A stretch of 50,806 nt of DNA from Bacteroidota bacterium (GTDB lineage Bacteria > Bacteroidota > Bacteroidia > JABEUT01). The DNA lies in contig JAKAOA010000006.1 in NCBI GenBank assembly GCA_021823405.1, forward strand, positions 1,117 through 51,922. The letters are read 5' to 3'. The position numbers and the translations under genes were made by a program. Below are positions 34,611-44,158 of this stretch, one piece after another; position 1 is the first letter of the stretch; the number at the start of each line of letters is the position of its first letter. The notes below the pieces were generated by a model. The model was not told the origin of the DNA. It saw only the letters and a list, made by a program, of their open reading frames with translations, and ran no database searches.

Positions 34611-35364
34611 TTGCTCGCTTTTTTGCTATATATATAGATGCAATTCCCATGTTTTGAGGGATGAACCTGGTATCGAGGAAGCCAACTTTTTCAAGGATTA
34701 TTTGAAATTCCTTACCTGTAGGGAACATTGATACTGAACGGTTAAGGTATGAATAGGCGTTATTTTCGGAAAAAATGCCCCCGATGGCTGGGCATATTCT
34801 GTTCATATATGCTTTATAAAGCCGCTTGAACGGCATATTTCCAGGTTCGGAACATTCCAGTATCACTATTATCCCCTCCGGTTTCAACACCCTTAAAATC
34901 TCGGAAAGCCCTTTTTCAAGGTCTTCAAAATTGCGCACTCCGAAAGCGGAGGCGACAAGGTCGAATGTATCGGAAGGGAATTGCAGGTTCTCGCAATCTC
35001 CTTCTTTGAATTCGATTACAGAATCGAGTCCCTTATGTTTAATTTTTTTTGAGCCCAATGCGAGCATGGCATCGGCAATATCTATTCCTATTATTTTTCG
35101 CGGCTTCAACCGGGCGAGTTCAACGGCAAAATCACCGGTACCGGTACCAGCATCGAGGAACAGTCCGCCTTTGCCGGAGCTAATGCCTGCAGATGTTGAA
35201 TATTTTTTCACCAGTTTCACCGCGTTCCTTCTCCACAGCCCGTCGATGCGCATGGTAAGCAGGCGATTCATAAAATCGTAACGCCCTGAAATGCTGTTGA
35301 ACATCCGGCGCACCTGTTCTTTTTTACCTAGTGCAACTTCTTCGTATGGCTTTACCTGATTCAT
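34600..35364 (-). CDS. ubiE: Demethylmenaquinone/ubiquinone methyltransferase
   Basis: 254 residues from ATG 35364. The class I methyltransferase SAM site reads FLDAGTGTGDFAVELA; GVRNFEDLEKGLSEILRVLKPEG and the C-terminal YSYLNRSVSMFPTGKEF are UbiE/MenG signatures. Bacteroidota use menaquinone, so the likely reaction is C-methylation of demethylmenaquinone. The frame continues to 35490, but a promoter box at 35403-35410 lies inside that extension and the family N-terminus (VKPYE... KKEQVRRMFNSISGRYD) starts at the later ATG. Confidence 0.95.
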   Translation of the reverse strand: MNQVKPYEEVALGKKEQVRRMFNSISGRYDFMNRLLTMRIDGLWRRNAVKLVKKYSTSAGISSGKGGLFLDAGTGTGDFAVELARLKPRKIIGIDIADAMLALGSKKIKHKGLDSVIEFKEGDCENLQFPSDTFDLVASAFGVRNFEDLEKGLSEILRVLKPEGIIVILECSEPGNMPFKRLYKAYMNRICPAIGGIFSENNAYSYLNRSVSMFPTGKEFQIILEKVGFLDTRFIPQNMGIASIYIAKKRAIGK

Positions 35365-35402
35365 GCGACTATAGCAGGATATACCGACCACAATTGAATT
35401 TG

Positions 35403-35410
35403 CAAAAATA
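35403..35410 (-). promoter_or_regulatory. -7 promoter box of ubiE-porT
   Basis: Minus-strand TATTTTTG, an exact match. A leader of about 33 bases runs to ATG 35364, and the site excludes the longer start at 35490. Confidence 0.5.
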
Positions 35411-35495
35411 CGCAAATTCAAAGCATCGGTATAATTGCCCCTACAGGTATTTGAATACGCAAATTCGCTTACGGGCAGTATATTTTGCAATACGC

Positions 35496-36518
35496 CTAAA
35501 GTTTTCCCGAATGAGTTTTCAGGTATTCCAGCGCTTCTGCAATAAGCTGTTCTTTATTTACGGGCGCAACCCCCGCCTTTTCGCACACCTGCCCGCCGGC
35601 AAGGTTGGACAGGAAGGCGGTATCGGCAGGCGGGAGTTTCAGAGCGCAGCATAGCGCCGCTACACTGATGACTGAATCGCCTGCGCCGGAAACATCGGCA
35701 ATGTTTCGTATCACGGCAGGGATGATTTTTTTCACTTTACCGGCATTAACATAAACGCCCAGTTCGGAGAGCGTTACCATGGCAATTTCAATATTCTGTT
35801 CTTTGCATAGTTTTCCTACTGCTGCATTCAAACTGTTAATGTCGTGCGGGTCAACGGCGCTGTTCAAACCTTCACGGAGTTCTTTCAGATTAGGTTTAAA
35901 GAGCGTAACGTTCACGTAATAACTGAAATTCCTCCTTTTGGGGTCAACGACTACGGGTATATTTTCCCTTTTTGCAAGTCCTGTTACCTTTTCTATCAAT
36001 GGCGGAGAAATTACCCCTTTGTCATAATCCTCGAAGATTATCACGTCAATTCTCCGTTCCTTTACGAACTCCTTTATGCGCATAAAGAGCGTTTCGGAAA
36101 GGGATTCATCTATTACTCTGTCATCCTCCTCATCAATGCGAACCAGATGTTGGCTATGGCTGATGATTCGTGTTTTAGTTGTGGTGGCGCGGTCTTTAAC
36201 CCTCACTATTCCTGTTACCGGCAGCTTTTTGTCCTTCAACATCCGAAGCAACAGGTCGCCGCTATCGTCGGTTCCGGCAATTCCGCAAAGTATCGGATGC
36301 GCTCCCAGTGCCTGTAAGTTTATAACCACATTGCCTGCGCCGCCCATTCTGCTTTCTTTTCTGTTTACGGCAACAATTGGCACAGGGGCTTCGGGCGATA
36401 TTCTGCTCACGCCGCCCCAGTAATACGAATCAAGCATTACATCGCCTATGATGAGCGCATTAAGCCGGTTAAAGGACTTGAATATGGCTTTTAATTCTTG
36501 CTCTGTCATTTCTTTCAT
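35496..36518 (-). CDS. rfaE1: D-glycero-beta-D-manno-heptose-7-phosphate kinase (PfkB family)
   Basis: 340-residue ribokinase-fold enzyme. ALIIGDVMLDSYYWGGVSRISPEAPVPIV and GGAGNVVINLQALGA form the N-terminal substrate site, and DVSGAGDSVISVAAL carries the DxxGAGD anion hole with the catalytic aspartate. It phosphorylates heptose-7-phosphate at C1 for LPS inner-core heptose synthesis. Only the kinase part is present; the nucleotidyltransferase of bifunctional HldE is absent and must be encoded elsewhere. It has its own promoter box 18 bases upstream. Confidence 0.92.
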   Translation of the reverse strand: MKEMTEQELKAIFKSFNRLNALIIGDVMLDSYYWGGVSRISPEAPVPIVAVNRKESRMGGAGNVVINLQALGAHPILCGIAGTDDSGDLLLRMLKDKKLPVTGIVRVKDRATTTKTRIISHSQHLVRIDEEDDRVIDESLSETLFMRIKEFVKERRIDVIIFEDYDKGVISPPLIEKVTGLAKRENIPVVVDPKRRNFSYYVNVTLFKPNLKELREGLNSAVDPHDINSLNAAVGKLCKEQNIEIAMVTLSELGVYVNAGKVKKIIPAVIRNIADVSGAGDSVISVAALCCALKLPPADTAFLSNLAGGQVCEKAGVAPVNKEQLIAEALEYLKTHSGKL

Positions 36519-36535
36519 TCTGCCAAAATCGGAGT

Positions 36536-36543
36536 CAAAAGTA
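36536..36543 (-). promoter_or_regulatory. -7 promoter box of rfaE1
   Basis: Minus-strand TACTTTTG, an exact match, predicts a leader of about 13 bases before ATG 36518. Confidence 0.5.
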
Positions 36544-36609
36544 CAACATTTCGTCTTTAGGAGGATAACTAACCGTTCACCGAATCTGCAGGAAGCGGCG
36601 GAGGTAAGG

Positions 36610-37551
36610 TCAATACCTTTTCAGTTCGCTCGCCTCATTGTTAAAGATGCTCAAATAGCTCTGGTAACGCGACACGGCAATTTCTCCATCTTCCACCGCT
36701 TTGATAACGGCGCAACCGGGCTCGTTTATATGCAGGCAATTGTTGAATTTGCAATGGGCGCGGTACCGGTTTATTTCCCTGAAATATTGCGAAAGTTCAT
36801 ATTTGCTGATGTCGGCTATTCCAAATTCCTGAATGCCCGGCGTATCAATGATAAAGCCGCCTCCGAAAGGTATCATTTCAGAAAAGGTAGTGAGGTGCAT
36901 CCCTTTTTCATGGGCTTCGGATATTGAACCGGTTTTAAGATTTGTTCCAGGAACCAGCATGTTGATAAGGGTTGACTTACCGGCGCCCGACATGCCGCAG
37001 AGCAGGGTTACTTTGCCTTTAAGCAGATTTTTCAGTTTAGGAATATACTTGTCATCAAGCAGCGAAATAACCTGGCAGGAGTAACCGATGCCATCATAAA
37101 CAGCAAGTCGCTCCATCAGTTCATCCATCACGTTTGCATTATAGAGGTCGCGTTTGTTGAAAATCAGATGGGCATCTATCCCGTATGCTTCGGCGGTTAC
37201 AAGGATACGGTCAACAAATGTATCGTGGGTTTTCGGGCGAATAAGCGTAATGAAAATAAAAACCTGGTCGATGTTGGCTGCAATTACCTGAAATTGTTTG
37301 GACAACTTCTTAGAATTTCGTATAATATAGTTCTTTCTCTTTTCAACATTTAAAATAGTGTAGTCGTTTCCCTTTTCTGACGGCAAGTAGTTAACATGGT
37401 CGCCTACTGCAACCGGGTTCGTGGTGGTAATATCTTTCAGCCGTATATTCCCTTTCAGCGTGCAGGTAACCTTTGCGCCGCCTTCGCCAAGCACGGTATA
37501 GGTCCGCCCTAATGCTTTCAAAACTACTCCTTTTGGTGTTATTTCTGCCAT
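36610..37551 (-). CDS. rsgA: Small ribosomal subunit biogenesis GTPase RsgA
   Basis: 313 residues. An N-terminal OB-fold is followed by a circularly permuted GTPase domain in order G4 (NKRD), G1 (GMSGAGKSTLIN), G2/G3 (DTPGIQEFG), and a C-terminal zinc finger with C-x4-C-x-H-x5-C (CKFNNCLHINEPGC). RsgA checks late 30S assembly. The frame is open to 37635, but the canonical start AEITPKGVVLKALGRTYTV uses ATG 37551; the longer form would run into the divergent gene's promoter. Confidence 0.95.
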   Translation of the reverse strand: MAEITPKGVVLKALGRTYTVLGEGGAKVTCTLKGNIRLKDITTTNPVAVGDHVNYLPSEKGNDYTILNVEKRKNYIIRNSKKLSKQFQVIAANIDQVFIFITLIRPKTHDTFVDRILVTAEAYGIDAHLIFNKRDLYNANVMDELMERLAVYDGIGYSCQVISLLDDKYIPKLKNLLKGKVTLLCGMSGAGKSTLINMLVPGTNLKTGSISEAHEKGMHLTTFSEMIPFGGGFIIDTPGIQEFGIADISKYELSQYFREINRYRAHCKFNNCLHINEPGCAVIKAVEDGEIAVSRYQSYLSIFNNEASELKRY

Positions 37552-37594
37552 TGTTATTAAATCCTTACCTGCCCCTAAGAACGCAATATTATGA

Positions 37595-37602
37595 TAATTT
37601 TG
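37595..37602 (+). promoter_or_regulatory. -7 promoter box of the YVTN propeller gene
   Basis: TAATTTTG matches TAnnTTTG; the leader to ATG 37635 is about 28 bases. It lies in the 83-base divergent gap with rsgA. Confidence 0.5.
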
Positions 37603-37634
37603 CTCCCGATTATCAACCTTCAAATTCCGGTACA

Positions 37635-38666
37635 ATGAAAAAAATAATTTGTGTCGCTTTAAGCATCACATTTTCGGGACTGTTGATGGCACAGTCGTCT
37701 TCCTCATACAAGATAGTCAACCGTTTTCACTTAGACGGCGATATGGGCTGGGATTATCTTACAGCCGACGATGCGACAAACCGGCTTTATGTATCGCACG
37801 GTAATATGGTGCAGGTTCTCGACCTGAATAACGGAGGTAAACAAATAGGAGCTGTTACCGGACTTAACGGCGTACATGGAGTCGCCCTCGCCGATGAATT
37901 GAACAAGGGCTTCATAAGTTCAGGCAGAGACAGTACGGTGGTTGTATTTGACCTCGCCACATTAACTCCGACAGCGAGAATAAAAGTTACCGGCGCTAAT
38001 CCTGATGCAATAGTATATGATAAATTTTCCGGTAAGGTTTTCACCTTCAACGGCAGAACCGATAACTCTACTGTAATTGACGCAAAAACAAATGCAATAA
38101 CCGGAACCATTAACCTGCCCGGTAAGCCAGAGTTTGCAGTGGCTGACGGTAAAGGAAAGATATATGACAATTTAGAGGACAAAAGCGAAATCTGCGTTAT
38201 CAATACCGTTTCCATGAAGGTGGAAAACGCCTGGTCGCTAACGCCGGGCGAAGAACCAAGCGGGCTGGCGATGGACAAAGCGAACAACTTGCTGTTCAGC
38301 GTTTGCGACAACAATTTGATGATAGTTAGCGATGCCTTAAAGGGAACAATCGTAGCCAAAATTCCCATCGGCTCTCACCCCGACGGGGCTGGTTTCGATG
38401 CCTCGCTCTACAGGGCATACAGCTCAAACGGCGAGGGAACACTTACCGTAGTTCAGGAAACAAACGCAAAAAACTTTACTGTACTCGCTAATGTACCGAC
38501 TTCAAGGGGTGCGCGCACCTGCACCGTTGATTCAAAGACACACCATATATATCTCTCCAGCGCTCAATATGGCGAAGCGCCTATGCCGACAGTTGACCAT
38601 CCGCATCCGCGCCCGGCTATAAAATCAGGTACATTTGAAATACTTGATGTAGTCGAAACGAAGTAA
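37635..38666 (+). CDS. Secreted YncE/YVTN-type beta-propeller protein
   Basis: 343 residues from ATG 37635 (the frame opens at 37473, inside rsgA). A signal peptide (KKIICVALSITFSGLLMAQ) precedes a seven-blade-type propeller of YVTN repeats, for example RLYVSHGNMVQVLDLNNG, then DSTVVVFDLATLTPTARIKV and ITGTINLPGKPEFAVADG. The protein is periplasmic or secreted; the function is unknown, with binding or scaffolding likely. No sorting domain is seen. It stands alone and converges on the TrmH-type gene with 5 bases between stops. Confidence 0.85.
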   Translation: MKKIICVALSITFSGLLMAQSSSSYKIVNRFHLDGDMGWDYLTADDATNRLYVSHGNMVQVLDLNNGGKQIGAVTGLNGVHGVALADELNKGFISSGRDSTVVVFDLATLTPTARIKVTGANPDAIVYDKFSGKVFTFNGRTDNSTVIDAKTNAITGTINLPGKPEFAVADGKGKIYDNLEDKSEICVINTVSMKVENAWSLTPGEEPSGLAMDKANNLLFSVCDNNLMIVSDALKGTIVAKIPIGSHPDGAGFDASLYRAYSSNGEGTLTVVQETNAKNFTVLANVPTSRGARTCTVDSKTHHIYLSSAQYGEAPMPTVDHPHPRPAIKSGTFEILDVVETK

Positions 38667-38671
38667 TATTT

Positions 38672-39193
38672 TCAACGTTTCTTCTGTATCTCCCAGACAA
38701 CTATTCCCACGCTTACGGCGAGGTTCAGAGAGTGTTTGGTTCCATATTGGGGTATCTCTATACAGCCATCGCACAGGTCGAGCGCCTGCTGCTCCACTCC
38801 GCTTATTTCATTGCCAAATACAAGGGCGATTTTTTCAGCCGGTTCATTTAGTTTATCAAGCATTATACTATTATGCACCTGCTCAACGGCAAAGATGGTG
38901 AACCCATCCATTTTCAGTTCCTGAATTGAGTCGGAGGCGTTGGCAAAATACTTCCATGAAACGGTTTCGGTAGCGCCGAGGGCGGTTTTCTGTATATCGC
39001 GGTGGGGTGGCGTGGCGGTTACGCCGCAGAGGTAAACCGCCTGCAACAAAAAAGCGTCTGCCGTACGGAATACCGAACCTACATTGTTCATGCTGCGCAC
39101 ATTGTCGAGTACCAGAACTATAGGTGTCTTGGCGCTCTTGCGGAATTGTTCCGGATTTTTCCGGTTTAGCTCCTCCATTGTTAATTTACGCAT
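38672..39193 (-). CDS. SpoU/TrmH-family RNA 2'-O-methyltransferase
   Basis: 173 residues, a minimal SPOUT methyltransferase with a deep trefoil knot. Motif 1 is NVGSVFRTADAF, motif 2 IALVFGNEISGV and motif 3 IPQYGTKHSLNLAVSVGIVVWE. It would use SAM to methylate a ribose in tRNA or rRNA, but the target nucleotide cannot be assigned. A TATCTTTG box lies 26 bases before ATG 39193. It is monocistronic, between two unrelated genes. Confidence 0.92.
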   Translation of the reverse strand: MRKLTMEELNRKNPEQFRKSAKTPIVLVLDNVRSMNNVGSVFRTADAFLLQAVYLCGVTATPPHRDIQKTALGATETVSWKYFANASDSIQELKMDGFTIFAVEQVHNSIMLDKLNEPAEKIALVFGNEISGVEQQALDLCDGCIEIPQYGTKHSLNLAVSVGIVVWEIQKKR

Positions 39194-39218
39194 ATATTGT
39201 CTTTTAAGAACGATGAAT

Positions 39219-39226
39219 CAAAGATA
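39219..39226 (-). promoter_or_regulatory. -7 promoter box of the TrmH-type gene
   Basis: Minus-strand TATCTTTG, an exact match, with a predicted leader of about 20 bases. Confidence 0.5.
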
Positions 39227-39271
39227 GGCATAGCCCGCATATCTCTCCTCATACTGGCAGCGAAACCCGTC

Positions 39272-39396
39272 TTTATACCGATGCTTAGAATTTGAGAATT
39301 TTAACAAACCCCGTTCGGAGTAGCTTGGTGAAGAGTGGGAGTTGGGCGTTGCGACAGCTATCGGAAGGCGGTCGCAAAATCACTTACGGGCAGTAT
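39272..39396 (+). repeat. Dispersed intergenic repeat, copy A
   Basis: It begins TTTATACCGAT and ends with AAATCACTTACGGGCAGTAT. The core 39309-39396 (88 bases) aligns with 48908-48996 with a single-base gap and shares the stretches CCCCGTT, GTGGGAGTT, AGCTATCGG and CGGTCGCAAAATCACTTAC. It is non-coding and sits in the gap before the C10 peptidase gene. Confidence 0.85.
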
Positions 39397-39494
39397 TATG
39401 CAGAATCCGGCGGCGCCGTTAAAAGATTGTTTCGTCGTGGTTAACGCAAATGTTGTTAAATTTCATATATTTACAGTTTAAAACTCATCGTGCT

Positions 39495-41738
39495 ATGAGA
39501 AAACTTCTACTCTTCACCTTGCATTTTTATTTTTTTGGTGCAATATGCTTAGCCAATACCGTTCCTTTAGAGACGGCAAAAAAGGTGGCTGTCAATTTTT
39601 ATACCCGGCAGACGGGCAAAGCGGTTAAGGCGCTTACCCTAGTATATACAGGTGGCCGGTCAGTACCGCTCTATTATGTGTTCGATGCACAAACGGTTGC
39701 AACCTCCGGCGCCAACGGTTTTATTATAATATCTGCCGAAGATGCGCTCCCTCCTGTTATTGGCTATTCAAACCAAGGTACATGGGTAATACCGCAGCCG
39801 GGCACCAATATTTATTACTGGATGCAGAAAGAAGAAGCCGAAGCCGATTATGCAAGACGCACCAACTTAAAAGCGTCTGCGCAGGTAGCTGCTCAATGGA
39901 CTTCCTTTGGCACGCCTGCCCCTGTTCACAATTTGAAAAGACCCCAAACGCCGCCGCAAGTGCTTCCGCTATGTCAGTCCGCCTGGAACCAGTCACCTTA
40001 CTATAATGCATTATGCCCGGGCGGTTCCGTCACCGGTTGCGTAGCTACCGCGATGGCTCAAATAATGAGGTATTGGAGTTATCCGCCACATGGAATAGAT
40101 TCCAGCTTTTATACCGAAACAAGTCCCGAAAATTATGGTTTGTTAAAGGCGAATTACGATACCTCCGCCTACCTCTGGAATTCTATGCCTTATAGCATTA
40201 ACGCCGATAATTTTCAAATTGCTAATCTGATGTACGACTGCGGAGTAAGCGTGAACATGAGCTACGACCCCAACGGCAGCGGTGCATGGGTCATCACCGC
40301 CGATAGTAGGATTTGCGCACAGGCATCGTATGTAAATTACTTTGGCTACGATGCCAATACCATACAGGGATTGAAACGGAAGAATTATAGTGATTCCGCA
40401 TGGATGGCGATGATTAAAAACGAACTGAATAACAACCGCCTTATTCAATATGTGGGCTGGGACTCGGTGAACGGCGGGCATACCTGGGTATGCGATGGTT
40501 ACGACACAAATAGCTACCTGCACATGAATTGGGGCTGGGGCGGCTTTGATGATGCGTATTATGCACTTGACACTTTGAACCCGCCTCCCTTTTTTTTCTC
40601 CAAAAGCGAAGAGATGCTGATAGGCATTGAGCCGGCGCCCATACGAGCTGCATTTAATGCCACTCCGGTTAACGGCTGCACCGGTATTCAGGTAAAATTT
40701 ACCGACAGGAGTTTCGTATATAATAACCTTGATTCAATTACCGGATGGCAATGGAGCTTTCCCGGTGGCACGCCCTCCTCATCAGCATTAAAAAATCCTA
40801 TTGTTACATACAATAGCTCCGGCATTTACCCTGTTACACTTATTGTAACGAACCTTAACGGCGCCGATACCGTGAAAAAAAATACATATATCAGTATTAA
40901 CGGTATAAATACGCTGCCATTTGTTCAGGGTTTTGAAGGCGGAGGGGTTTTTCCTCCGCCCCAATGGACTATTAACAACCCGTGGCGCCATGCTGCCAAA
41001 TGGCAACTGTACACCGGCACAGGGGGCTATGGCAACAGCGACCATTGTATCTATTTCAATAACTGTCAGGACGGTAACCCGGGCGAGCGCGACCAGATAT
41101 ATACGCCCGCATACAATTTCTCTTCCATTACCAAACCTTACCTCTATTTCGATGTCGCTTATTCGCCATATAATGAATTCTACAGCGACACCCTTGCAGT
41201 TTACTATTCCCTTGATTGCGGGAATACATTTACCAGAATATATTTAAAAGGCGGTATGAACTTATGCACTGCCGGCGGACAAACTGTACTCGGCGGAGCC
41301 AATCAGGACATGAATGGCTGTTTTATGCCATTAAGCAATAACTGGAGGACAGATACGGTTTATATTCCTGCTATCGCCGGTCAATCAAGCGTGATGTTCT
41401 CTTTCGAGAACAGAAGCGGCAACGGGTCTAATCTCTATATAGATAACATAAATGTTCCGCTCGCTTTGGGGATAAATCAGCCCATATCTTACACCGGTGA
41501 AGTAAAATTATATCCTAATCCGAACAATGGTATTTTCTCAATAGAATCGCCATTACAGGGAACAAATGAACTACTTCAGATTTACAACATGCTCGGAGAA
41601 AATATTTATGAATCCTCCCTAATCGGGAATAATACATATCTGAACTTGAGCAGCCAGCCGAACGGCGTTTACCTGTACAGGGTAACAGATGAGAACGGCG
41701 GGGTATTAGGAGAGGGTAAATTTGTAATTAACCGATAA
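39495..41738 (+). CDS. Secreted C10-family (streptopain-like) cysteine peptidase with PKD and T9SS type A sorting domain
   Basis: 747 residues from ATG 39495. A signal peptide ends near ANT at 22. A streptopain-type inhibitory prodomain follows (about 23-150, containing GFIIISAEDALPPVIGYS). The peptidase domain has catalytic Cys182 in GSVTGCVATAMAQIMRYW and His329 in NGGHTWVCDGYD, with the LHMNWGWGG oxyanion-region tryptophans. A PKD domain (about 385-450, WQWSFPGGTPSSS) and a jellyroll-like region come next. The end is the type A sorting domain: VKLYPNPNNGIFSIES to NGVYLYRVT. It is likely secreted by T9SS as a zymogen. The NHL gene follows after 14 bases. Confidence 0.94.
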   Translation: MRKLLLFTLHFYFFGAICLANTVPLETAKKVAVNFYTRQTGKAVKALTLVYTGGRSVPLYYVFDAQTVATSGANGFIIISAEDALPPVIGYSNQGTWVIPQPGTNIYYWMQKEEAEADYARRTNLKASAQVAAQWTSFGTPAPVHNLKRPQTPPQVLPLCQSAWNQSPYYNALCPGGSVTGCVATAMAQIMRYWSYPPHGIDSSFYTETSPENYGLLKANYDTSAYLWNSMPYSINADNFQIANLMYDCGVSVNMSYDPNGSGAWVITADSRICAQASYVNYFGYDANTIQGLKRKNYSDSAWMAMIKNELNNNRLIQYVGWDSVNGGHTWVCDGYDTNSYLHMNWGWGGFDDAYYALDTLNPPPFFFSKSEEMLIGIEPAPIRAAFNATPVNGCTGIQVKFTDRSFVYNNLDSITGWQWSFPGGTPSSSALKNPIVTYNSSGIYPVTLIVTNLNGADTVKKNTYISINGINTLPFVQGFEGGGVFPPPQWTINNPWRHAAKWQLYTGTGGYGNSDHCIYFNNCQDGNPGERDQIYTPAYNFSSITKPYLYFDVAYSPYNEFYSDTLAVYYSLDCGNTFTRIYLKGGMNLCTAGGQTVLGGANQDMNGCFMPLSNNWRTDTVYIPAIAGQSSVMFSFENRSGNGSNLYIDNINVPLALGINQPISYTGEVKLYPNPNNGIFSIESPLQGTNELLQIYNMLGENIYESSLIGNNTYLNLSSQPNGVYLYRVTDENGGVLGEGKFVINR

Positions 41739-41752
41739 ACCAGGAAGAATAA

Positions 41753-44143
41753 ATGAAAAAGCTACTCGCCGCTCTCTTCATAATTCATTCATCCTTCTTA
41801 ATTCTTCAAGCCCAAAACGGAATCATCACAACCATTGCCGGTGAAAATGTTGGAAACAATGTGACTGCAACCCAGTTTGGCATAAACCCTTACAGCGCCG
41901 TATCCGATAACGGCGGCAATGTGTTTATAGCCGATGCTTCTAACCATATCGTTCACATTCTTAACCTACCAAGCGGTAAGCTGACCGTGTATGCAGGTAC
42001 CGGCAGTTGCGGCTTTTCGGGCGATGGCGGACAGGCAACCGATGCCCAGTTCAATTACCCTGTAGCCGTGGCGTTGGACCGAAACAACAATCTGTATGTT
42101 GTTGACCAATCAAGCTACTGCGTCAGAGAAATTGACCATGTTACGGGTATTATAAATACTGTAGCAGGCAAAGGCGGATGGTGGGGTTTCGCCGGAGACG
42201 GGGGACTTGCCACAGCGGCGCAACTCAACAATCCTGTTGCTATCGCCATAGATTCAGTGAACAATCTTTACATATCAGATTACAATAACAACCGCATAAG
42301 AAAGGTTAATGCAAGCAATGGAATAATAAACAGCATTGCGGGTTGTGACTCAACCCGTTATACGCACGACAGCACGCTTGCCGATTCCTCGCGGATAAAT
42401 GGACCCGCCGGCATCGCCCTTGACAGGAAGGGTAATGTATTTTTTGTCGACCAGAATAATTGCAGGATACGCGAACTGAAAGTCAGCAACGACACCATTT
42501 ATACTATTTCCGGCGGCAATGCGGGCTTTTCAGGCGACGGCGGTCCGGCTAAAAAAGCTCAATTCTGGTATCCCCTTGGAATTGCTCTCGACTCCACAGG
42601 TAATATTTATATAGCCGACACATACAACAACAGGATACGGGAAATTACTAAAGCCAACGATACCATTAACACCATTTGCGGTAACGGATGGAGTACCTTT
42701 TCAGGCGATGGCGGACCGGCAAGTGCTGCGGAAATATTCCAGCCCCATTACCTCTCTTTCGATAAGTCGGGCAATCTCTATTTCGGCGATATGGGCAATA
42801 ACCGGGTAAGAGAAATTAATACCTCTGATACAATTACCACGCTATCGGGCGACGGGATGCCCGGCTATAACGGGGATAACATCCCCGCGCTCACTACCCA
42901 GCTATCAAATCCCACCTATCTCGTCTCCGATGATTCAGGCAACATTTATGTATCGGACAACGGCAATAATATGATAAGGGAGATAAGCGCCTCAACCGGA
43001 AATATTTTAAAGATTGCAGGTACCGGTATTGGCGGGTATTCAGGAGACGGCGGACCTGCCGGTAAAGCCCAATTGTCGGGTGTAAGCGGCATAGCAATCA
43101 ACGATTCAGGTGATATTATTTTCGCAGACGAGTATAATGAAAGGATACGAAAAATAAACCACTCCACCAACACAATTACTACCATCGGGGGCAACGGTAA
43201 CGCCGGCTCTTCCGGAAACGGAGGTCAGGCAATTGCAGCCGAATTGTTCTATCCCGTTGATGTGGCAATCGATTCAAAAGGAGACATCTACATCGCCGAT
43301 ATGGTAAACGACCGTATCAGAGAGATAAATGCTTTCGGCGTAATGAAACTGATAGCCGGCAACGGCTTTAACTCAAACCACTGGGGAGGCGGCTTCAGCG
43401 GCGACGGGGGAAGCGCTATAGTAGCAGAACTTTACCAGCCGCAGAGCGTAGCAGTTGATAATAACAATAACCTCTATATAGCCGACACATGGAACTACAG
43501 AGTGAGGAAAGTTAACCTGAATACAGGAATTATTTCAACTGTGGCAGGTAACGGCACCTGGGGATATAATGGAGACGGCAGACCTGCAACCGCAGCCGAA
43601 ATAAGCCCGCCAACTTGCATACGGCTCGATGAGTATGGCAACCTGTATATAGCTGACTTCTATAATAACGTTATCCGCGAAGTAAGTGTATGGGATAGTA
43701 CCATAACTACGATAGCCGGTACGGGAATTCAGAATTACAGCGGAGACGGCAGTCCTGCCATCAACGCCGAACTCGATTTGGCGCACGGCATCTGTTTTGA
43801 CAATCGCTGGAATATGTACATAGCCGACTACGGGAACAACCGGGTAAGGAAAATAACCGCACCCCTCGCCGTTCATAATCTGACTGACAAGGGCGGAGAT
43901 ATAGCCGTATTCCCTAATCCGGCTGATAAAGAACTCTACGTTGCGATAAACGGCTTGAATCTCGCTCATGCAACTATCCAACTGCTTGACATTACCGGAA
44001 GGGCTGTATTGCGGCAAGATATCAGTAATCATTACTCTGCGGCGCCCCTCAATTTTGATATTTCCGCACTGTCGCCGGGAGTTTATTTTGTAAATCTGGT
44101 GAGCGAAAGCGGGCGCTTCACTACAAAATTTGTAAAGGAATAG
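41753..44143 (+). CDS. Secreted NHL-repeat propeller protein with T9SS type A sorting domain
   Basis: 796 residues. The signal peptide is LLAALFIIHSSFLILQAQ. At least 12 NHL-type repeats (about 50-55 residues) each carry a GNxYIADxxNNRIRKI core followed by IAGxGxxGFSGDGGPA; twelve repeats exceed one six-blade propeller, so two propellers are likely. The last 80 residues are a type A sorting domain (IAVFPNPADKELYV, LDITGRAVL, LSPGVYFVNL). Function is unknown; binding or adhesion is likely. It is in one operon with the C10 peptidase and the DCC gene. The signal-peptide DNA is low-complexity (repeated attcatt/cttctt). Confidence 0.92.
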   Translation: MKKLLAALFIIHSSFLILQAQNGIITTIAGENVGNNVTATQFGINPYSAVSDNGGNVFIADASNHIVHILNLPSGKLTVYAGTGSCGFSGDGGQATDAQFNYPVAVALDRNNNLYVVDQSSYCVREIDHVTGIINTVAGKGGWWGFAGDGGLATAAQLNNPVAIAIDSVNNLYISDYNNNRIRKVNASNGIINSIAGCDSTRYTHDSTLADSSRINGPAGIALDRKGNVFFVDQNNCRIRELKVSNDTIYTISGGNAGFSGDGGPAKKAQFWYPLGIALDSTGNIYIADTYNNRIREITKANDTINTICGNGWSTFSGDGGPASAAEIFQPHYLSFDKSGNLYFGDMGNNRVREINTSDTITTLSGDGMPGYNGDNIPALTTQLSNPTYLVSDDSGNIYVSDNGNNMIREISASTGNILKIAGTGIGGYSGDGGPAGKAQLSGVSGIAINDSGDIIFADEYNERIRKINHSTNTITTIGGNGNAGSSGNGGQAIAAELFYPVDVAIDSKGDIYIADMVNDRIREINAFGVMKLIAGNGFNSNHWGGGFSGDGGSAIVAELYQPQSVAVDNNNNLYIADTWNYRVRKVNLNTGIISTVAGNGTWGYNGDGRPATAAEISPPTCIRLDEYGNLYIADFYNNVIREVSVWDSTITTIAGTGIQNYSGDGSPAINAELDLAHGICFDNRWNMYIADYGNNRVRKITAPLAVHNLTDKGGDIAVFPNPADKELYVAINGLNLAHATIQLLDITGRAVLRQDISNHYSAAPLNFDISALSPGVYFVNLVSESGRFTTKFVKE

Positions 44144-44158
44144 CATTATAGTTCAGCC

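Larger units (their letters stand above)
39194..39494. other. Intergenic region between trmH-type gene and C10 peptidase
   Basis: 301 bases between divergent genes, occupied by the minus-strand promoter and repeat copy A. For the peptidase only a near-consensus TATATTTA at 39466-39473 is visible. Confidence 0.55.

Noticed and set aside
35365-35490. N-terminal extension of ubiE
   Set aside because: It contains the -7 promoter box of the gene and does not resemble any UbiE N-terminus.
37473-37634. N-terminal extension of the YVTN propeller protein
   Set aside because: It overlaps rsgA coding sequence and precedes the signal peptide that begins at ATG 37635.
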